From Inhella gelatinilytica (GTDB lineage Bacteria > Pseudomonadota > Gammaproteobacteria > Burkholderiales > Burkholderiaceae_C): a stretch of DNA of 64,000 nt. Positions within the stretch are counted from its first letter, which is position 1. The number at the start of each line of letters is the position of its first letter. Positions 10,175 through 19,079 of this stretch are shown piece by piece. The translations under genes were made by a program, and so were the position numbers. Below the pieces are notes generated by a model. That model saw only the letters and a list, made by a program, of their open reading frames with translations, did not search any database and was not told the origin of the DNA. The stretch lies in assembly GCF_016093295.1 (NCBI RefSeq), contig NZ_JAEDAL010000003.1, positions 1 through 64,000 of the forward strand. Direction: 5' to 3'.

Positions 10175-11086
10175 TCACGTCTCGGCCGCGGCACCCAGGC
10201 GTTGCACCAAGAACTCCACCGCCACCCGCACCTTTGGGATTTGGTAGCGCGTCTGCAGGTAGAGCAAATAGATCCCCGACTCCACACCGCGGCCGACGGA
10301 CACCGGCTGATCGAGCGTGACGGGGACCAACTCGCCGGTGCGCAGGTGGCGCTCCAAACCCCACTCCGACAGCAGCACCAAGCCGCGGTGCCGGCAGGCC
10401 ATCGCGATCAGGCTGGCGCCATCGTTGCTGATGAAGGCCGGCGTGACGGGCAGTTCGCGCCAACCGTCTTCGTCCAGCCCTTGCCACTTGATCACGGCGT
10501 TCGGGCCGCGGTACATCAGGGCGCGATGGGATGTCAGGTCGTCGAGGGTGCGCGGGGTGCCCATCGCTTGTAGGTAGGTGGGCGATGCGGCCAGGATGAA
10601 GCGGTTGGGGTCGAGCCGACGCGCCACCACCCGGTCTTGCGGCTGGCGGCCGCCGCGGATGGCGATGTCGATTTGGTCACGCCCCAGGTCCACCAGGGAA
10701 TCGCTCAGGTGCACGTCCAGCAGGATATCCGGGTAGCGCTCTGAGAACTCTTGCAACGCGGGCATCAGCAGCAGTTGGCCGTAGCTGGGCATGGCGCTGA
10801 TGCGCAGGGTGCCACTGGGGGTGCTGCTGCGCTGGCCAACCAGCTCTTCGGCGTCGTGCAGTTGGGCCATGCCGGCGCGGACTTGCTCCACGTAAAGCGC
10901 ACCAAGTTCGGTCAGCCGCACCGTGCGCGTGGTGCGATGCAGCAGTTCAACGCCCAACTCGGCCTCCAGGTCGGAGATGCGGCGCGAGATCGACGAGGCC
11001 GGCACCCCGAACGCCTTGGCGGCGCGGGAGAAGCTGAGGGTGTCCGCCACCCTGACGAGGTAATTCAGTGCGCGCAGTTTGTCCAT
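10175..11086 (-). CDS. LysR family transcriptional regulator
   Basis: This 303-residue protein carries an N-terminal winged helix (LSFSRAAKAFGVPASSISRRI, wing region LHRTTRTVRLTELG) and a C-terminal substrate-binding domain. The start at 11086 is set by the MDKLRALNYLVRVAD homology; a longer upstream reading lies over the divergent gene and is not supported. It is transcribed divergently from the ETR-like reductase gene at 11225, a common LysR target arrangement. The intervening 138 bases carry a perfect 15-bp palindrome (11138-11152). The inducer is unknown. Confidence 0.93.
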   Translation of the reverse strand: MDKLRALNYLVRVADTLSFSRAAKAFGVPASSISRRISDLEAELGVELLHRTTRTVRLTELGALYVEQVRAGMAQLHDAEELVGQRSSTPSGTLRISAMPSYGQLLLMPALQEFSERYPDILLDVHLSDSLVDLGRDQIDIAIRGGRQPQDRVVARRLDPNRFILAASPTYLQAMGTPRTLDDLTSHRALMYRGPNAVIKWQGLDEDGWRELPVTPAFISNDGASLIAMACRHRGLVLLSEWGLERHLRTGELVPVTLDQPVSVGRGVESGIYLLYLQTRYQIPKVRVAVEFLVQRLGAAAET

Positions 11087-11137
11087 CGCTCGGCCCTTTG
11101 GCGGCTCAAATTTGCTGATTTGACAAAAGATTTTGCC

Positions 11138-11152
11138 GAATACGCCGTATTC
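11138..11152. promoter_or_regulatory. Perfect 15-bp palindrome, candidate LysR operator
   Basis: GAATACGCCGTATTC reads as two 7-bp arms around one central base. It lies in the shared promoter region between the LysR gene and the ETR-like reductase gene, 52 bases above the LysR start and 73 above the reductase start. A TTGACA hexamer (11120-11125) is next to it. The interrupted dyad form fits LysR-type sites, but binding is inferred. Confidence 0.55.
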
Positions 11153-11224
11153 CGTCTTGAACGAGTCTTCCCTAGCATTCAACCCATCGACAGCCACTCG
11201 CCACACGGCGCCAAGGAACCCGAC

Positions 11225-12223
11225 ATGACCACGATGCTCAAAGCCCAATACGCCGAACGCGGCCCGATCCCGCAAGCGGTGATCGCCCCCGTGCCGTTCG
11301 AGCGCCCCGTGTTGTCCCAGGGCCAGGCCCTGGTGGCCGTGCTGGCTGCGCCGATCAACCCGAGCGATGTCTTGATGCTGACCGGCCAGTACGGCCTGTT
11401 GCCGCCGTTGCCCGCCGTGGGGGGCAGTGAGGGCGTGGGCCGCGTGGTAGAGCTGGGGCCCGACACGCAAGGCCCCGCCATCGGGCAGACCGTGTTGCTG
11501 CCCGCCGGTGCCGGCACCTGGGCCACCCATGTGGTGGCCCCCGCGGCCCGATTGATCCCATTGCCCAACGAAGCTGACCCCCAGCAACTGGCCATGCTCA
11601 CGGTGAACCCGCCCACGGCGTCCCTGCTGCTGAGCGAGTTTGTGGCCCTGCAACCGGGCGACTGGGTGATCCAGAACAGCGCCAACTCCGGTGTGGGCAG
11701 CTACGTGGTGCAGCTGGCCAAATTGCGCGGGCTGAAGACGGTGAACATCGTGCGCCGCGAATCGGCCGTGGCCGGTGTGCAGGCGCAGGGGGGTGACGTG
11801 GTGCTGGTCGACGGCGACGATCTCGCCGAGCGCGTGAAGGCCGCCACGGGCGGCGCCGAGATCCGGCTGGGCATCGATGCCGTGGGCGGCAAGGCCACGA
11901 TGCGACTCGCCGGCGCTCTGGCCGAGAGCGCAACCATCGTGAACTACGGGGCACTCGGTGGCGAGGCCTGCACCGTGTCGCCGCGCGAACTGGTGTTTCG
12001 CGACGTGACCCTCAAAGGGTTCTGGCTGGCCCGCTGGTTCCGCACTACACCGCAGGCCACACAGTACGCGCTACTGACCGAGTTGGCCGGGCTGATCGCC
12101 GCCGGCAAGCTCCGCACGCCCATCCAGGCGACCTATGACGTGGCGCAGATCCAGGAAGCGATCACCGCCGCAACGGCGGACGAGCGGCAGGGCAAGATCT
12201 TGATCACGCCGGCGCACGGCTGA
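11225..12223 (+). CDS. Zinc-independent MDR oxidoreductase, 2-enoyl thioester reductase-like
   Basis: This 332-residue medium-chain dehydrogenase/reductase resembles the ETR/MECR branch, which reduces 2-enoyl thioesters with NADPH, and quinone reductases. A GroES-like N-terminal domain (AAPINPSDVLMLTG, PAVGGSEGVGRVVELG) precedes a Rossmann domain (NSANSGVGSYVVQLAKLRG). I see no structural zinc cysteine cluster. The ATG at 11225 begins MTTMLKAQY. It is divergent from the LysR gene, which probably controls it. Substrate is undetermined; quinone, enal or enoyl-CoA are all possible. Confidence 0.82.
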   Translation: MTTMLKAQYAERGPIPQAVIAPVPFERPVLSQGQALVAVLAAPINPSDVLMLTGQYGLLPPLPAVGGSEGVGRVVELGPDTQGPAIGQTVLLPAGAGTWATHVVAPAARLIPLPNEADPQQLAMLTVNPPTASLLLSEFVALQPGDWVIQNSANSGVGSYVVQLAKLRGLKTVNIVRRESAVAGVQAQGGDVVLVDGDDLAERVKAATGGAEIRLGIDAVGGKATMRLAGALAESATIVNYGALGGEACTVSPRELVFRDVTLKGFWLARWFRTTPQATQYALLTELAGLIAAGKLRTPIQATYDVAQIQEAITAATADERQGKILITPAHG

Positions 12224-12319
12224 GCGTGCGGCCCCTTGGCGAGGGGGCTGGCGGGTGGTTTCGAGTCGCTTGCAGAGCACAGCGCCGTGGCCCACTGTCA
12301 GCACCCCCCGCGTGCGCCC

Positions 12320-13219
12320 TCAGGCCCCGATACGCCACGCCGCCAAAAACTGCTCCCGCAAGACCCCATCTCCCTCGCGCCGCCAGGCCGCGAACACCGC
12401 CGAGGGTTCGAGCGCTTCGGTCAGGCGTTTGAACACCACGCCGGGGATGCCGGCGCGCGCAAATGCTGCGGGGACGATGGAGACGCCGAGACCCTGGGCG
12501 ACCAGCGAGACCACCGAGAGCCAGTGGCGCCCTTCGTGCTGCAGGCGGGGGTAGAAGCCGTGGGCGCGGCAGATTTCGATGATGCGGGCGTGGTAATCCG
12601 GTGAGCCCTTGCGGGAGAAGAGGATGAACGGGTGGTCGGCCAGGGAGGCCAGGGTGATCTCGGCCGCCTCCGCCGCCGGATGAGCGGCGGGCAGGCAGGC
12701 CAAAAACGGTTCCGCGTAGAGCGGTTGGCTGGTGAGGCCGGGGGGCAGGCGGTCGGTGTGAATGAGGGCGAGGTCCAGCTCGTCCTTGAGCAGGGCGTCG
12801 ATCTGGTCTTGTGAGTTCAGCTCCACCACCACCACCTCCACGCGCGGGTGCCGGGCCTGAAAAGCCTGCAGCCAGTGGGAGAGCCCGTGGTGCAGGGTGG
12901 AGCCCACAAAACCCAGGCGCAGGCGGCCAACCTCGCCGGCCTGCACCTCGCGGGCCAGGGCGCAGGCCTGCTCGGCACCGTCCAGCAACGCCAGGGCCCC
13001 GGGCCGAAAGGCCTCACCGGCGGGGGTGAGGCGCACGCCCTTGCTGTCGCGCTCAAAGAGCCGGGCGCCGACGCTGGCCTCCAACTGCTGGATGGCGACC
13101 GAAAGCGGGGGTTGGGACATCGCCAGCCGCTGGGCGGCGCGGCCGAAGTGCAGCTCGTCGGCCAGGGCCATGAAGCAGCGCAGGTGACGGAATTCCAGGG
13201 TTCGGGCCGGAATGCTCAT
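12320..13219 (-). CDS. LysR family regulator, likely controls gcdH
   Basis: This 299-residue regulator has a winged helix at residues 1-65 ([37 protein letters not shown]) and a periplasmic-binding-like effector domain. The start at 13219 reads [16 protein letters not shown] and gives the normal LysR length. It is divergent from the glutaryl-CoA dehydrogenase gene, 90 bases away, and the gap contains two copies of ACGAATCGT. By position it is a candidate regulator of glutarate or lysine/tryptophan breakdown; the effector is not known. Confidence 0.93.
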   Translation of the reverse strand: MSIPARTLEFRHLRCFMALADELHFGRAAQRLAMSQPPLSVAIQQLEASVGARLFERDSKGVRLTPAGEAFRPGALALLDGAEQACALAREVQAGEVGRLRLGFVGSTLHHGLSHWLQAFQARHPRVEVVVVELNSQDQIDALLKDELDLALIHTDRLPPGLTSQPLYAEPFLACLPAAHPAAEAAEITLASLADHPFILFSRKGSPDYHARIIEICRAHGFYPRLQHEGRHWLSVVSLVAQGLGVSIVPAAFARAGIPGVVFKRLTEALEPSAVFAAWRREGDGVLREQFLAAWRIGA

Positions 13220-13226
13220 ATGCGAT

Positions 13227-13267
13227 ACGAATCGTTGCAGTGGTTTTTTGAATTGGACACGAATCGT
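13227..13267. promoter_or_regulatory. Paired ACGAATCGT dyads, candidate operator
   Basis: The 9-mer ACGAATCGT, itself a 4-1-4 dyad, occurs at 13227-13235 and again at 13259-13267. The two copies are 32 bases apart, close to three helical turns, so a regulator dimer pair could bind the same face. They lie in the 90-base gap between the divergent LysR and gcdH genes. Confidence 0.55.
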
Positions 13268-13309
13268 CACGCCTTGGATACTCCGCGGCTTCGGAACGGA
13301 GACACCACG

Positions 13310-14488
13310 ATGGCCACCAAAGCAAGTTTTCACTGGGACGACCCCCTGCTGCTGGACCAGCAGCTGACGGACGACGAGCGCATGGTGCGCGATGCCGCGG
13401 CGGCTTATTGCCAAGAGCGCCTGATGCCGCGCGTGCTGGAGGCCTTCCGCAACGAGCAAACCGACCCGGCGATCTTCCGGGAGATGGGCGAGCTGGGCCT
13501 GCTGGGCCCCACCATCCCGACGCAATACGGCGGCGCCGGCCTGAACTACGTGTGCTACGGCCTGGTGGCCCGCGAAGTGGAGCGCGTGGATTCGGGCTAC
13601 CGCTCGATGATGAGCGTGCAGTCGTCCCTGGTGATGGTGCCGATCAACGAGTTCGGCAGCGAAGCCACCAAGCAAAAGTACCTGCCCAAGCTGGCCACCG
13701 GCGAGTGGATCGGCTGTTTTGGCCTGACCGAACCCAACCACGGCTCGGACCCCGGCTCGATGGTGACCCGCGCGCGCAAGGTGCCGGGCGGCTTTGAGCT
13801 CACCGGCAGCAAGATGTGGATCACCAACTCGCCCATCGCGGACGTGTTCGTGGTGTGGGCCAAGGACGATGAAGGTGCTATCCGCGGCTTTGTGCTGGAA
13901 AAGGGCTGGAAGGGCCTGACCGCCCCCGCCATCCACGGCAAGGTGGGCTTGCGCGCCAGCATCACGGGCGAGATCGTGATGGACGGCGTGTTCTGCCCCG
14001 AAGAAAACGCCTTCCCCGAGGTGCGCGGCCTAAAGGGCCCGTTCACCTGCTTGAACAGCGCCCGCTACGGCATCGCCTGGGGCGCGCTGGGTGCGGCCGA
14101 GTTCTGCTGGCACATGGCGCGCCAGTACACGATGGACCGCAAGCAGTTTGGCAAGCCCCTGGCGGCCAACCAGCTGATCCAGAAGAAGCTGGCCGATATG
14201 CAGACCGAGATTACGCTGGGCCTGCAAGGCTGCCTGCGCTTGGGCCGCATGAAGGACGAAGGCACGGCCGCCGTGGAGATCACGTCCATCATGAAGCGCA
14301 ACAGCTGCGGCAAGAGCCTGGAGATCGCCCGCATGGCGCGCGACATGCTGGGCGGCAACGGCATCAGCGACGAATTCGGCATCGCCCGCCACCTGGTGAA
14401 CCTGGAAGTTGTGAACACCTACGAGGGCACGCACGACATCCATGCGCTGATCTTGGGCCGTGCCCAGACGGGCATCGCCGCGTTCTGA
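13310..14488 (+). CDS. gcdH: Glutaryl-CoA dehydrogenase
   Basis: This 392-residue FAD enzyme oxidises and decarboxylates glutaryl-CoA to crotonyl-CoA in lysine and tryptophan catabolism. The acyl-CoA dehydrogenase domains are in order: the N-terminal helical part, [34 protein letters not shown], and the catalytic Glu372 in [16 protein letters not shown]. The start has a GGAG box (13298-13301) upstream. It would pass electrons through ETF to the ETF-QO encoded at 32308-33981. Its stop codon shares a base with the next gene. Confidence 0.95.
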   Translation: MATKASFHWDDPLLLDQQLTDDERMVRDAAAAYCQERLMPRVLEAFRNEQTDPAIFREMGELGLLGPTIPTQYGGAGLNYVCYGLVAREVERVDSGYRSMMSVQSSLVMVPINEFGSEATKQKYLPKLATGEWIGCFGLTEPNHGSDPGSMVTRARKVPGGFELTGSKMWITNSPIADVFVVWAKDDEGAIRGFVLEKGWKGLTAPAIHGKVGLRASITGEIVMDGVFCPEENAFPEVRGLKGPFTCLNSARYGIAWGALGAAEFCWHMARQYTMDRKQFGKPLAANQLIQKKLADMQTEITLGLQGCLRLGRMKDEGTAAVEITSIMKRNSCGKSLEIARMARDMLGGNGISDEFGIARHLVNLEVVNTYEGTHDIHALILGRAQTGIAAF

Positions 14489-15354
14489 TGCACGCCACCA
14501 TTGCCCTGGTGGGCGCGGGTCGCACCGCCGCTCATCTGGGCCAAGCCTTGCAAGCGGCCGGTTGGCCGCTTGTTGCTTTGGGTGTGCGCGATGCCTTGCG
14601 TGCGGCGCCGCTGGCGCAGGCCTTGGGGCTGGCGCCGCTCACGCCGGCCGAAGCTTGTGCGCGGGCGGATTGGGTGTTTCTCGCGGTGCGGGACGCCGAC
14701 ATCGCACCCGTGTGCGCGGCCCTGCCGTGGCGCGCGGGGCAGGTGGCGGTGCACCTCAGCGGGGCCACGCCGCTGGGGGCGCTAGAGCCGGCGGTTGCGG
14801 CCGGAGCGCGTGCGGCGGGCTTTCACCCGTTGCAATTGATGGCCGACCCGCTGCCCAGCCGCGAGGCAGCGGCGCAGGTGTTTCGCGGTGTGGTGGTGGG
14901 CATCGAGGCCGAGGCCTTGGATGCAGCGCCACTGCACCACCTGGCGCGCGACCTGGGCGCGCTGCCGCTGGCCTTGCAGTCCGAGCAACGGGCGCTTTAT
15001 CACGCAGCGGCCAACTCCGGTGCCAGCGGCCTGCTGGCCCCCTTGAGCTTGGCGCAAGCCTTGATGGCCCAAGCCCTGCAGACCGACGAGGCCACCGCCT
15101 GGGCGGCCTTGGCACCGCTGGCGCGGGGTGCGTTGGATGCTGCGCTGGCGCGGGGCGTGGGCGGGGCGCTGTCCGGCCCGCTGGCGCGGGGCGATGCCGC
15201 GGTGTTGCACCGCCATGTGCAGGCCTTGCAGACCCAAGCGACGGCGGATCAACAGCAGCTGTACGAGGCCCTGATGCGGGCGCTCTTGCCACTGGCCGCC
15301 AAGCGCCTGCCGCCGGAGGCGGTGCAGGCGCTGGAAGACAGTTTGAGGGCCTGA
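14488..15354 (+). CDS. Rossmann-fold and DUF2520 domain protein
   Basis: This 288-residue protein begins with an NAD(P)-binding motif (IALVGAGRTAAHLGQAL). A DUF2520-type helical C-terminal half contains the conserved AAGFHPLQ segment. The fold is related to 6-phosphogluconate and pyrroline-5-carboxylate reductases, but the reaction is not established for this family. Its ATG overlaps the gcdH stop by one base (TGATG), so the two are translationally coupled. The partner role in glutaryl-CoA breakdown is unproven. Confidence 0.8.
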   Translation: MHATIALVGAGRTAAHLGQALQAAGWPLVALGVRDALRAAPLAQALGLAPLTPAEACARADWVFLAVRDADIAPVCAALPWRAGQVAVHLSGATPLGALEPAVAAGARAAGFHPLQLMADPLPSREAAAQVFRGVVVGIEAEALDAAPLHHLARDLGALPLALQSEQRALYHAAANSGASGLLAPLSLAQALMAQALQTDEATAWAALAPLARGALDAALARGVGGALSGPLARGDAAVLHRHVQALQTQATADQQQLYEALMRALLPLAAKRLPPEAVQALEDSLRA

Positions 15355-15365
15355 GTCAGGCCCTC
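15345..15365 (+). terminator. Hairpin at end of gcdH operon
   Basis: GAGGGCCTGA and TCAGGCCCTC form a perfect 10-bp inverted repeat around a single base; it includes the stop codon of the DUF2520 gene. It is followed by a short CTTTG, so the U-tract is weak. It lies between convergent genes and may act as a terminator. Confidence 0.45.
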
Positions 15366-15376
15366 CTTTGATCGGC

Positions 15377-16096
15377 TTACTCGCCCAGGTACGCGGCGCG
15401 CACCTTCGGGTCCGCCAGCAGCTCGTGGCCGCTGCCGGTCATGGTGACGACGCCGGACTCCATCACGTAGCCGCGGCTGGCCAGCTGCAGGGCGCGGCTG
15501 GCGTTTTGCTCGACGAGCAGGATCGTGACGCCCTGGCCGTGGATCTCGTTCACCACCTCGAAGATCTTGTCCACCATGATGGGCGAAAGACCCATGGAGG
15601 GTTCGTCCAGCAGCAGCACCTTGGGGCGGGCCATCAGCGCGCGGCCCATGGCCAGCATCTGCTGCTCGCCGCCGCTCATGGTGCCGGCCAATTGGTCGCG
15701 GCGTTCCTTGAGGCGCGGGAAGAAGGTGAAGACGCGCTCCATGTCCGCAGCGATCTCGGCCTTGTCGTTGCGGATGTAGGCGCCCATCTGCAGGTTTTCG
15801 ACGATGGTCATGCGCGTGAAGGTGCCCCGGCCTTCGGGCACCATGACCAGGCCTTGCTTGGCCAGGTCCCAGGCGCCTTGGCCGCGGATGCTGCGGCCGA
15901 GGTATTTCACGTCGCCGTCGGCCACGGACTGCAGGCCGGTGACGGCCTTGAGCGTGGTGGTCTTGCCGGCGCCGTTGGCGCCGATCAGGCTCACCAGCTC
16001 GCCTTCGCGCACTTCAAAGCTGACGCCCTTGACAGCTTGGATGCCGCCGTAGGCGACCTTGAGCTTCTCGACTTGGAGGAGGATGGGTTGGCTCAT
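15377..16096 (-). CDS. livF: Branched-chain amino acid ABC transporter ATPase LivF
   Basis: This 239-residue ATPase has Walker A GANGAGKTT, the signature TMSGGEQQMLAMGRAL and Walker B KVLLLDEPSMGLSP. The AYLGE C-terminus is typical of LivF. It is the last gene of a livHMGF operon, 7 bases after livG. With LivG it energises uptake of Leu/Ile/Val or related compounds at the inner membrane. Confidence 0.93.
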   Translation of the reverse strand: MSQPILLQVEKLKVAYGGIQAVKGVSFEVREGELVSLIGANGAGKTTTLKAVTGLQSVADGDVKYLGRSIRGQGAWDLAKQGLVMVPEGRGTFTRMTIVENLQMGAYIRNDKAEIAADMERVFTFFPRLKERRDQLAGTMSGGEQQMLAMGRALMARPKVLLLDEPSMGLSPIMVDKIFEVVNEIHGQGVTILLVEQNASRALQLASRGYVMESGVVTMTGSGHELLADPKVRAAYLGE

Positions 16097-16103
16097 GGTG
16101 GGA

Positions 16104-16877
16104 TCAGTGCGTTTGGGCGCCGAGGTAGGCCTCGATCACCTTGGGGTTGCGTTGGACTTCGGCGGGCGTGCCTTCGGCTATGGGCTTGCCGTAGTCAAGC
16201 ACGGTGACGCGGTCACACAGGCCCATCACCAGCTTCACATCGTGTTCGATCAACAAGATGGTGCGGCCGTCTTTGCGGATGCGGTCGATCAGTTCGCGCA
16301 GCACCACTTTCTCGGTGGCGTTCATGCCGGCGGCGGGCTCGTCCAGTGCGATCAGCTTGGGGTCCGTGGCCAGGGCGCGGGCGATCTCCAGGCGGCGCTG
16401 GTCGCCGTAGGAGAGCGTGCGGGCGCGGAAATCGGCGTACTTGCCGATGCCCACGTAATCCAGCAGCTCGCGGGCGCGGGCGTCAATGGCCTTCTCTTCC
16501 GCCTTGAAGGCTGGGGTGCGCAAGATGGCGCCCAGCAGGCCGCTATGGGTGCGCACGTGGCGGCCCACCATTACGTTCTCAGCCGCCGTCATTTCGGGGA
16601 AAAGGCGGATGTTCTGGAAGGTGCGCGCAATGCCGGCCTTGGCCACCAGGTGCACGGCCTCGGGCTTGTAGGCCTGGCCGCCGAGCTCGAAGGTGCCGGA
16701 ATCGGGCACATAGAGCCCGGTGATCACGTTGAAGAACGTGGTCTTGCCGGCGCCGTTGGGGCCGATCAGGCCCACGACTTGCCCTTGCTCGATGGTGATG
16801 CCCACGTCGGAGAGGGCTTGCACGCCGCCAAAGCGTTTGCTGGCGCCGACAACTTTCAAAATGGTGTTCTTGCTCAT
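16104..16877 (-). CDS. livG: Branched-chain amino acid ABC transporter ATPase LivG
   Basis: This 257-residue ATPase shows Walker A GPNGAGKTTFFN, the helical insert with GIARTFQNIRLFPEMTAAENVMVG, the signature LSYGDQRRLEIARAL and Walker B KLIALDEPAAGMN. It ends in EAYLGAQTH. These features separate LivG from LivF. It is 6 bases downstream of livM and 7 upstream of livF, so translation is probably coupled. Confidence 0.93.
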   Translation of the reverse strand: MSKNTILKVVGASKRFGGVQALSDVGITIEQGQVVGLIGPNGAGKTTFFNVITGLYVPDSGTFELGGQAYKPEAVHLVAKAGIARTFQNIRLFPEMTAAENVMVGRHVRTHSGLLGAILRTPAFKAEEKAIDARARELLDYVGIGKYADFRARTLSYGDQRRLEIARALATDPKLIALDEPAAGMNATEKVVLRELIDRIRKDGRTILLIEHDVKLVMGLCDRVTVLDYGKPIAEGTPAEVQRNPKVIEAYLGAQTH

Positions 16878-16883
16878 GACGCC

Positions 16884-17966
16884 TTACTCCTTGACGGGCA
16901 CCGGGGCGGGTTTGCCATGTTCGGGGGCGGGCCACAGGCCGCGTGGGCGCATCAGCATGATGACGATCATGGCCAGGGCCACCAACATCTGGCGCAGGAT
17001 GGCCGCATCGATGCGGCCGTCGGTGAGCTGTTGCACGTCACCGGCCACATAGCGCAGCACCTCGGGCAGGGCAGCCAGCAACAGGGCGCCGAGGATGACC
17101 CCCGGCAAGTGCCCCATACCGCCCAGCACCACCATGGCCACGATGAGCACCGACTCTTGCAGGCTGAAGGATTCCGGGCTCACAAAGCCCTGGAAGCCCG
17201 CGAACATGGCCCCGGCCACGCCGCCAAAGGTGGCGCCCATGCCGAAGGCCAGCAGCTTGAGGTTGCGGGTGTTCAGGCCCATGGCCTTGGCGGCGATTTC
17301 GTCTTCACGGATGGCCATCCAGGCACGGCCGATGCGCGAGTTCTCCAGGCGGTGGCAGATCAGCACCGACACCACCACCAGGGCGAGGAACAGGTAGTAG
17401 TGCAAGGTCACGCCGGGCAATTCAATGCCGAACAGTGAGGTCTTTTGCGACAGCGAGACGCCGAACACGTGGATGGAGTCGATGCTGCCGATGCCGCGCG
17501 GGCCGTTGGTCAAGTTGACCGGGTGCTCCAGATTGTTCATGAACACGCGGATGATTTCGCCAAAGCCCAGCGTCACGATGGCGAGGTAGTCACCCCGAAG
17601 CTTGAGCGTGGGGGCACCGAGCAGCACCCCGGCCAAGGCCGCCAAACCGGCGCCCAGCGGGATGACGATCCATAGCGGCGTGTGCAACCCATTGGGAAAC
17701 CACTCGGCAATCAGCGGGAAGTTCTCGATCAGGTGCGGGCTGCCCATCAGCGCGAACATGTAGGCGCCGACGGCGTAGAAGGCCACGTAGCCCAGGTCCA
17801 GCAGACCGGCGTAGCCCACCACGATGTTCAGCCCAAGGGCCAGCAGCACGTAGAGCAGGGCGGTGTCCAGAATGCGCACCGGCCCAGAGCCGAACTGCTG
17901 CGCCACCAGCGGCAGCCCCATCAGGGCCACCGCGCAAAGCAAAAAGGTGATCAGTTTTTTGTTCAT
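16884..17966 (-). CDS. livM: Branched-chain amino acid ABC permease LivM
   Basis: This 360-residue inner-membrane permease has about eight to ten hydrophobic segments. LNIVVGYAGLLDLGYVAFYA is the family hallmark and the EAA-like loop is near SRIGRAWMAIREDEIAAKAMG. I chose the ATG at 17966 because the sequence AAGGAG lies just upstream and MNKKLITFLLC begins a membrane segment; an in-frame ATG at 18002 is less likely. It follows livH by 10 bases. Confidence 0.92.
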   Translation of the reverse strand: MNKKLITFLLCAVALMGLPLVAQQFGSGPVRILDTALLYVLLALGLNIVVGYAGLLDLGYVAFYAVGAYMFALMGSPHLIENFPLIAEWFPNGLHTPLWIVIPLGAGLAALAGVLLGAPTLKLRGDYLAIVTLGFGEIIRVFMNNLEHPVNLTNGPRGIGSIDSIHVFGVSLSQKTSLFGIELPGVTLHYYLFLALVVVSVLICHRLENSRIGRAWMAIREDEIAAKAMGLNTRNLKLLAFGMGATFGGVAGAMFAGFQGFVSPESFSLQESVLIVAMVVLGGMGHLPGVILGALLLAALPEVLRYVAGDVQQLTDGRIDAAILRQMLVALAMIVIMLMRPRGLWPAPEHGKPAPVPVKE

Positions 17967-17976
17967 GAAACGCTCC

Positions 17977-18900
17977 TTAAGCGCGGTCCGCCACGCGCTC
18001 ACCCAAGAGGCCCGAGGGGCGCAGGGTCAGCACCAGGATCAGCGCGACGAAGGCAAAGATGTCGGCGTAGTGGCTGCCCAGCACACCGCCGGTCAGGTCG
18101 CCCAGGTAGCCCGCGCCAATGGCTTCGATCAGCCCCAGCAAGATGCCGCCCACCATGGCGCCTGCCAGGTTGCCGATACCGCCGAGCACGGCGGCCGTGA
18201 AGGCCTTGAGACCGGGCATGAAGCCCATGGTGTGCTGTGCGGTGCCGTAGTTGGCGGCCCACATCAGGCCGGCTACGGCGGCCAGTGCGGCACCGATGAC
18301 GAAGGTGGCCGAGATCACGAAGTCGGGCTTCACGCCCATCAGTGCGGCAACCTTGGGGTTCTCGGCTGTGGCCCGCATGGCGCGCCCGAGTTTGGTCTTG
18401 TTGACCAGCCACATCAGCGCAGCGAGCAGCACGCCCGTGGTGACCAGGATCACGACCTGGGTCACCGAGATGACGGGCCCGCCCAGGTTGAAGGGTTCGG
18501 CCGGCAGCAGTTGCGGGAAGGGCTTGGGGTTGGGTTTCCAAATCACCATGGCCAGGGTCTGTAGCAGCAGGCTCATGCCCATGGCGGTGATCAGCGGTGC
18601 CAGCCGGGGTGCGCTGCGCAGGGGCCGGTAGGCGATCTTTTCGATGCTGAAGTTGACGATGGAGCAGACCACGATGGCGCACAGCAGCGCCACGATCATC
18701 AAGGCCCAGCCGGGCAGGCCTGCGCCGGCCAGGGCGCCCACCACGGTCCAGCTGACCAGGGCGCCAATCATCAAGATCTCACCGTGGGCGAAATTGATCA
18801 GGTTGATGATGCCGTACACCATCGTGTAGCCCAGGGCCACCAGGGCGTACATCGCCCCCAGCACCAGGCCGTTGATCACTTGTTGAAAAAAAACTTCCAT
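17977..18900 (-). CDS. livH: Branched-chain amino acid ABC permease LivH
   Basis: This 307-residue inner-membrane permease begins MEVFFQQVINGLVLG and carries LINFAHGEILMIGAL, the LivH signature, and the EAA-like segment LGRAMRATAENPKVAALMG. It is the first gene of livHMGF. No livK or other substrate-binding protein gene is adjacent, so the receptor for this transporter must be encoded elsewhere. Codons 3-6 contain eight consecutive T bases, a possible slippage point right after the start. Confidence 0.92.
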   Translation of the reverse strand: MEVFFQQVINGLVLGAMYALVALGYTMVYGIINLINFAHGEILMIGALVSWTVVGALAGAGLPGWALMIVALLCAIVVCSIVNFSIEKIAYRPLRSAPRLAPLITAMGMSLLLQTLAMVIWKPNPKPFPQLLPAEPFNLGGPVISVTQVVILVTTGVLLAALMWLVNKTKLGRAMRATAENPKVAALMGVKPDFVISATFVIGAALAAVAGLMWAANYGTAQHTMGFMPGLKAFTAAVLGGIGNLAGAMVGGILLGLIEAIGAGYLGDLTGGVLGSHYADIFAFVALILVLTLRPSGLLGERVADRA

Positions 18901-18915
18901 GGGTATTGAGCGCGC

Positions 18916-18985
18916 GAACGCCCCTCAGGGATAGAACCCAAGAACATAAGCAGATTGCGTGCCAAACCTCTGAAACGGGGCGTTC
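18916..18985. promoter_or_regulatory. Long-range inverted repeat between livH and dctB-like gene
   Basis: GAACGCCCC (18916-18924) and GGGGCGTTC (18977-18985) are perfect 9-bp inverted copies separated by 52 bases. They occupy the 179-base divergent promoter region of livHMGF and the sensor kinase gene. They could be paired regulator half-sites or a leader stem for the liv transcript; I cannot tell which. Confidence 0.35.
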
Positions 18986-19079
18986 CCTGGGCGCCACGCC
19001 TGGGCTTGTCGCCAACGGGGCGGGAAGCCACACTTCAGCCCCCCGGGTCGTCTGGCGATCCACCTGCGTGATTACCCTG

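Noticed and set aside
12231-12248. GCCCC...GGGGGC hairpin after the ETR-like reductase as terminator
   Set aside because: The stem is only 5 bp with a 7-base loop and no T-run follows.
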